Assembly (NCBI GenBank): GCA_030679025.1
Contig: JAUXTV010000165.1
Coordinates: 1 to 8,705 of the forward strand
Origin: Candidatus Woesearchaeota archaeon
GTDB lineage: Archaea; Nanobdellota; Nanobdellia; SCGC-AAA011-G17; UBA489
Length of the DNA stretch: 8,705 nucleotides
Direction of reading: 5' to 3'
Under the pieces are notes generated by a model. The model made no database searches, was not told where the DNA came from, and saw only the letters and a list, made by a program, of their open reading frames with translations. The position numbers and the translations under genes were made by a program. Below, one piece after another: positions 5,243 through 8,705 of the stretch (positions are counted from its first letter, which is position 1; the number at the start of each line of letters is the position of its first letter).

Positions 5243-7747
5243 ATGGATATAACTAAAGAAGTGAAAGCACAGATCAAGAAGGATGCTAGTGCGAATCCTG
5301 AAAAGTTCTTTCCAGTGAAGACGCTGCAGAAGCTAGGTTTTTCCAGACATCATTGTGAAACCTGTGGAACTTATTTTTGGAGCCAGTATGCCAGCAAAGT
5401 TTGCGGAGATCCCAAATGTTCGGGTGGTTTTAGATTTTTAGATAAGAAGATTGCGACTAAATCCTTAACGTATACGCAAGTCTGGAAACAGTTTGCTCAG
5501 ATTCATAAAAAATTAGGCTATACTCCTATTGATAGATATCCAGTAGTTTCTCGATGGAATCCTACGATGGAGTATACTATTGCTTCTGTTGCTGCATTTC
5601 AACCGTTTGTAGTTTCTGGAGAAGTTGCTCCGCCTGCAAATCCTTTAGTGATTCCTCAATTCTGCCTGAGATTTAATGATGTGGACTCTGTTGGACTCAG
5701 TGGACACTTTACTGGATTTGTGATGCTGGGAGAATTAGCATTTATGCCTCCTGAAAAATATGACAAAGACAAATATGTTTCTGATTATCTTACTTGGTTG
5801 AACGAGGGGATGGGACTAGCAAATAAAGATATTACTATTCATGAAGATGCTTGGGGTGGTGGCGGTAATTTTGGTTGCAGCTTAGAATTTTTTAGTGGTG
5901 GACTAGAAATTGGCAATCAAGTGTACATGACTTATCTGCATGATGGTAAACATTTGAAACCTTTAACTATTAATGTTCTCGATATGGGAGCTGGACAAGA
6001 AAGAGCTGCATGGTTTACTCAGGGTAAAGGAACGAGTTATGATGCTACTTTTCCTCAGGTCATGAAAGAACTCTATGAACGCACTGATGTACAGCCTGAT
6101 CCTGTTTTCCAAAGAAAGTTTATGCCTTATTCTTCTTTTTTAAATATGGATGAAGTTGAGGATGCTCATAAAGTCTGGGAACTGATTGGGAATAAAATGG
6201 GAGTACCTGCAGATGAAGTCAAATGGAAAGTGCTTCCTTTAGCTGCTTTGTATTCGATTGCTGACCATACACGATCACTGTTGCTTGCACTGCATGATGG
6301 CGGACTCCCGAGCAATGTGGGTGGTGGCTATAATCTGCGTATGATTTTACGTCGCGCTTTAAGTTTTATTCATCAGTATGGATGGAACCTCAATTTGGGA
6401 GAAATTTGTAGTTGGCATGCTGCAGAATTGAAAGATCTTTTTCCAGAACTCAGTAAGGATTTAGATAATGTCCAAAAAATATTAGCAGTGGAAGTACAAA
6501 AATATCAAGCTACACAACAAAAGACTAGTCACTTAGTCCAACAGTACGCTACGAAAGAAATTGATGAGGAAACACTTTTGGAATTGTATGACAGTCAAGG
6601 GATTGCTCCAGAATTAATTCAACAAGAAGCTAAAAAATTAGGAAAGATAGTCCATGTGCCTGAAAACTTCTATGCTAAAGTAGCTGAAAGACATGAGAAG
6701 CAAGAACAGAAGCATCAAACTGTCAAAGATGTTGGTGTAGATCTGACTGGTGTTGCTCCTACTAAGATTAGATATTTTGAAGACTACAAACGAACTACGT
6801 TTAGTGCCAATGTGATTAAGAGTATAGACAAATTTGTTATTTTAGATGAGACATTTTTCTATGCTACTAGTGGTGGACAATTGCATGATACTGGAACTAT
6901 TAATGGCAAGAAAGTTATTAATATTCTCAAACAAAATAATGTTGTTCTGCATGAACTAGATGTTCCTAGTCCTTTCCATCCTGGTGAAATTGTCAAATGT
7001 CTGATTGATTGGGATCGACGACTGCAATTAAGTCAACATCATACTGCTGCTCATATTGTGAATGCTGCTGCTCGACAAGTACTTGGGCCTCATATTAATC
7101 AGGCAAGCGCGTACAAAGATATTGACAAAGGACGATTGGATATTACTCATTATCAAGCATTGACTGATGCAGAAGTGAAGAAGATCGAGGATGCTGCTAA
7201 TGCTATTGTCACCAAATCTATTCCTATGCACAAAGAATTCATGTCTCGAGATGCAGCTGAGAAAGCTTTTGGGATGGGCATCTATCAAGGTGGGGTGCCT
7301 CCTGGGAAAGAACTAAGGATTGTGGAGATTCCTGGTGTTGATGTGGAATGTTGTGGTGGCAGTCACTTGGATAATACGAAGGAAACTGGGATGATTAAGA
7401 TTATTAAAAGTTCTAAGATTAGTGATGGGATTGTGCGACTGGAATATACTGCTGGCAAGGCTGCTTTGTCTGAAGTGAATAAGGAAAGTAAATTACTTGA
7501 AGAGGCTGCTAAATTTTTGGGTGTGAAGAAAAGTCAAGTTCCTGGTAGAGCTACTGAAATTTTTAACGTTTGGAAAGATGTTGTGAAGAAAGGTAAGGCG
7601 AAGCCGAAAGGATTTAGTTCTACTGATGAAGAGATTGGGACGGATAAAGATGTCTTAGAGAGGACTGCAAGCATTTTGAAGACGCAGCCAGAGCATGTGC
7701 TGAAGACGTTACAGAGATTTGTGAAGGAGATTGAGGAGAAGACATGA
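5243..7747 (+). CDS. alaS: Alanyl-tRNA synthetase, archaeal type, short C-terminus
   Basis: Joins alanine to tRNA(Ala) and hydrolyses mischarged seryl- or glycyl-tRNA(Ala). The 834 residues contain an archaeal-type N-terminal zinc knuckle (Cys38, Cys41, Cys54, Cys59). The class II catalytic core follows: motif 1 near RYPVVSRWNPTMEYTIAS (98-115), motif 2 near IPQFCLRFNDVDSVG (137-151) and motif 3 at GGGYNLRMILRRAL (360-373). A helical tRNA-binding region runs to about 500. The editing domain has HTAAH (His600, His604) and CGGSH (Cys704, His708), the HxxxH/CxxxH zinc site. The insert YQGGVPPGKELRIVEIPG is the archaeal form. After the editing domain (about residue 740) only about 94 mainly helical residues remain, whereas archaeal AlaRS is usually about 890-915 residues, so the globular C-Ala (DHHA1) domain appears absent. 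The start at 5243 fits the TATA spacing. The stop overlaps the next ATG. Confidence 0.97.
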   Translation: MDITKEVKAQIKKDASANPEKFFPVKTLQKLGFSRHHCETCGTYFWSQYASKVCGDPKCSGGFRFLDKKIATKSLTYTQVWKQFAQIHKKLGYTPIDRYPVVSRWNPTMEYTIASVAAFQPFVVSGEVAPPANPLVIPQFCLRFNDVDSVGLSGHFTGFVMLGELAFMPPEKYDKDKYVSDYLTWLNEGMGLANKDITIHEDAWGGGGNFGCSLEFFSGGLEIGNQVYMTYLHDGKHLKPLTINVLDMGAGQERAAWFTQGKGTSYDATFPQVMKELYERTDVQPDPVFQRKFMPYSSFLNMDEVEDAHKVWELIGNKMGVPADEVKWKVLPLAALYSIADHTRSLLLALHDGGLPSNVGGGYNLRMILRRALSFIHQYGWNLNLGEICSWHAAELKDLFPELSKDLDNVQKILAVEVQKYQATQQKTSHLVQQYATKEIDEETLLELYDSQGIAPELIQQEAKKLGKIVHVPENFYAKVAERHEKQEQKHQTVKDVGVDLTGVAPTKIRYFEDYKRTTFSANVIKSIDKFVILDETFFYATSGGQLHDTGTINGKKVINILKQNNVVLHELDVPSPFHPGEIVKCLIDWDRRLQLSQHHTAAHIVNAAARQVLGPHINQASAYKDIDKGRLDITHYQALTDAEVKKIEDAANAIVTKSIPMHKEFMSRDAAEKAFGMGIYQGGVPPGKELRIVEIPGVDVECCGGSHLDNTKETGMIKIIKSSKISDGIVRLEYTAGKAALSEVNKESKLLEEAAKFLGVKKSQVPGRATEIFNVWKDVVKKGKAKPKGFSSTDEEIGTDKDVLERTASILKTQPEHVLKTLQRFVKEIEEKT
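7733..7738 (+). promoter_or_regulatory. Ribosome binding site (GAGGAG) within the alaS 3' end
   Basis: GAGGAG, encoding the Glu-Glu region just before the AlaRS C-terminus, lies 5 bases before the ATG at 7744. With the ATGA overlap this points to translational coupling of the lipoprotein gene to alaS. Confidence 0.5.
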
Positions 7748-8073
7748 TAAAAGAACTCTTTAGTTTAGCTATCTTAGTTATCCTGCTTAATGGATGCGTA
7801 GAACAATTACAAAAACCCATTCTAGAGCCAACATCTCAACCTTTACAAGAACAGCCAGATCCTAAACCTATACTGGAAGAACAACCAACAACAATCAATA
7901 ATCGTTACTTTACTGACATACTTTATTGTGAGCATGATGATGACTGTGTCCTTGATAGCTGTGGCGTAGTGAATAAATATAACAAAAAATCAGACTTCGT
8001 CTGTGCTGTAATGATCTGCAATATTCGATGTGAAAATAATCAATGCACCTATTCAAGCACTGGATGTTCTTGA
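7744..8073 (+). CDS. Predicted lipoprotein with an eight-cysteine domain
   Basis: A 109-residue secreted protein. Residues 1-17 are a short signal peptide ending in a lipobox, LLNGC, with Cys18 the likely lipidated residue. A Pro/Gln/Glu-rich linker (19-52) follows, then a compact domain (54-109) with exactly eight cysteines (62, 68, 73, 87, 92, 96, 101, 108), probably four disulfides. The pattern C-xxDDDC-xxxxC-G-xVN then CAVMICNIRC resembles the 'eight-cysteine-cluster' domain of secreted prokaryotic proteins, recalled rather than searched. The protein would sit on the outer face of the cytoplasmic membrane. The gene overlaps alaS by ATGA and has GAGGAG 5 bases before its start, so it is probably translated from the alaS mRNA. 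A functional link to AlaRS is not evident. The minus-strand open frame through this region is a shadow. Confidence 0.8.
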   Translation: MIKELFSLAILVILLNGCVEQLQKPILEPTSQPLQEQPDPKPILEEQPTTINNRYFTDILYCEHDDDCVLDSCGVVNKYNKKSDFVCAVMICNIRCENNQCTYSSTGCS

Positions 8074-8098
8074 TAGTTCTCAAACACCCTAATAAGCC

Positions 8099-8106
8099 TT
8101 TTAAAC
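8099..8106 (+). promoter_or_regulatory. TATA box of the PD-(D/E)XK nuclease gene
   Basis: TTTTAAAC in the 53-base gap is centred about 25 bases before the ATG at 8127. This supports that start and a leaderless mRNA. It is less perfect than the other TATA boxes, and readthrough from alaS remains possible. Confidence 0.42.
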
Positions 8107-8126
8107 CTGCACCACTCTTGAAACTT

Positions 8127-8705
8127 ATGGACAAACCACCTAAACCCTTATTCAAGCTGTCACCTTCCTCTCTTAACTTATTTATTGACTGCCCCAGATG
8201 TTTTTGGCTGCAAGTTGTTAAAAAAGTCAAAAGACCAGATGGAGCCTTTCCTTCGTTGCCTTCTGGGATGGACAAAGTCTTGAAAGAGCATTTTGACAGA
8301 TTTATGGAAGAGGGAAAATTACCTCCAGAACTGCATACAAATGGACTAAGTCATTACAAACTGTTCGATGATAAAGATTTATTGAAAGTCTGGAGAAACA
8401 ATCTGCAAGGGATCAAATATCTGGATGTCTCAACTAATATCTTACTGCATGGCGCTGTGGATAACATTTTAGTGAAAGGAAAGAAACTGATCATTTTGGA
8501 CTATAAGACTCGAGGCTATCCAGTCAAAGAAGACACGCATGAGCATTATCTGCTGCAGATGTATCTGTATGCTTATCTCTTGGAGAAAAATGGCTATGAG
8601 GTTGAGGACTATGCTTACTTATTGTTTTATTATCCTAATAGGGTGTTGGCAACTGGAGAGGTTGTTTTTGACACGCATTTGAAGAAGATTAGCGTTGATC
8701 CTAGC
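8127..8705 (+). CDS. PD-(D/E)XK superfamily nuclease (RecB/Cas4-like), 3' end outside the window
   Basis: 193 codons to the window edge with no stop. The N-terminus reads KLSPSSLNLFIDCPRCFWL, the typical opening of RecB-type nucleases, with Cys22 and Cys25 able to serve as metal or iron-sulfur ligands. The catalytic core follows: GAVDNIL with Asp112, LIILDYKTRG with Asp125 and Lys127 (the D-x-K signature), and LLQMYLYAYLL with the QxxxY helix motif at 144-148. A basic segment, KRPDGAFPSLPSGMD, resembles a DPANN family I recall. In Cas4 and AddB relatives further cysteines near the C-terminus complete a 4Fe-4S cluster; here that part is outside the window. No cas gene or repeat array is visible, so a general DNA repair role is more likely than CRISPR adaptation (inference). 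The start at 8127 fits the TATA box at 8099; in-frame ATGs at 8064 and 8043 overlap the lipoprotein gene. Confidence 0.85.
   Translation, partial: MDKPPKPLFKLSPSSLNLFIDCPRCFWLQVVKKVKRPDGAFPSLPSGMDKVLKEHFDRFMEEGKLPPELHTNGLSHYKLFDDKDLLKVWRNNLQGIKYLDVSTNILLHGAVDNILVKGKKLIILDYKTRGYPVKEDTHEHYLLQMYLYAYLLEKNGYEVEDYAYLLFYYPNRVLATGEVVFDTHLKKISVDPS

Noticed and set aside
5002..5277. 91-codon minus-strand open frame across the alaS promoter
   Set aside because: It covers the alaS TATA box and start on the other strand and has no recognisable domain.
7910..8275. 121-codon minus-strand open frame opposite the lipoprotein and nuclease genes
   Set aside because: Both plus-strand genes have clear domains (the eight-cysteine cluster and the nuclease N-terminus), so this is a shadow.
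8127..8705. Reading the nuclease as CRISPR-associated Cas4
   Set aside because: No repeat array or other cas gene is in the window and the C-terminal cysteines are not visible; the broader PD-(D/E)XK label is what the sequence supports.

Overview
The window is AT-rich and reads as a chromosomal segment of an uncultivated archaeon. The markers are archaeal transcription factor E, an archaeal-type alanyl-tRNA synthetase, and TATA boxes with purine-rich BRE-like flanks about 26 bases before start codons. Several hypothetical proteins (an MGLFSRKK coiled-coil protein, a TGDAV-type membrane protein, a GNTPLDK winged-helix regulator) resemble families I associate with Woesearchaeota/Pacearchaeota-like DPANN genomes. 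That lineage assignment is inference from memory, not a search.

Layout: (1) bases 1-407, minus strand: the 5' part of tfe, cut by the window edge, with a near-leaderless promoter. (2) 563-3021, plus strand: three genes. The first is a two-pass membrane protein with a Cys-containing outer domain and a helical cytoplasmic tail. The other two are a Pro/Gln-rich protein ending in a coiled coil and a small helical protein, one base apart. They may form one membrane-attached complex of unknown function. (3) 3018-3604, minus strand: a VapB/VapC-like toxin-antitoxin pair, convergent with the trio and sharing a TTAA double stop. (4) 3791-4639, minus strand: a winged-helix regulator, divergent from a small membrane protein at 4753-5184. 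The region between them carries alternating GGTTYA-like half-sites over the regulator's own TATA box. (5) 5243-7747, plus strand: alaS, apparently lacking the globular C-Ala domain, overlapping by ATGA a predicted Cys-rich lipoprotein (7744-8073). (6) 8127 to the end, plus strand: a PD-(D/E)XK nuclease, cut by the right edge.

Five genes (tfe, vapB, the regulator, alaS, the nuclease) have TATA boxes placed so that transcription would begin at or next to the start codon, which implies leaderless mRNAs. Others (563, vapC, 4753, the lipoprotein) have Shine-Dalgarno-like sequences, so both initiation modes appear. No rRNA, tRNA, CRISPR array, transposase or integrase was seen. No intergenic stretch exceeds 300 bases; the longest (3605-3790) holds the vapB promoter and T-runs that may end the regulator transcript. 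The least explained parts are the coiled-coil trio, the half-site array, and the pairing of a synthetase with a secreted cysteine-cluster protein.
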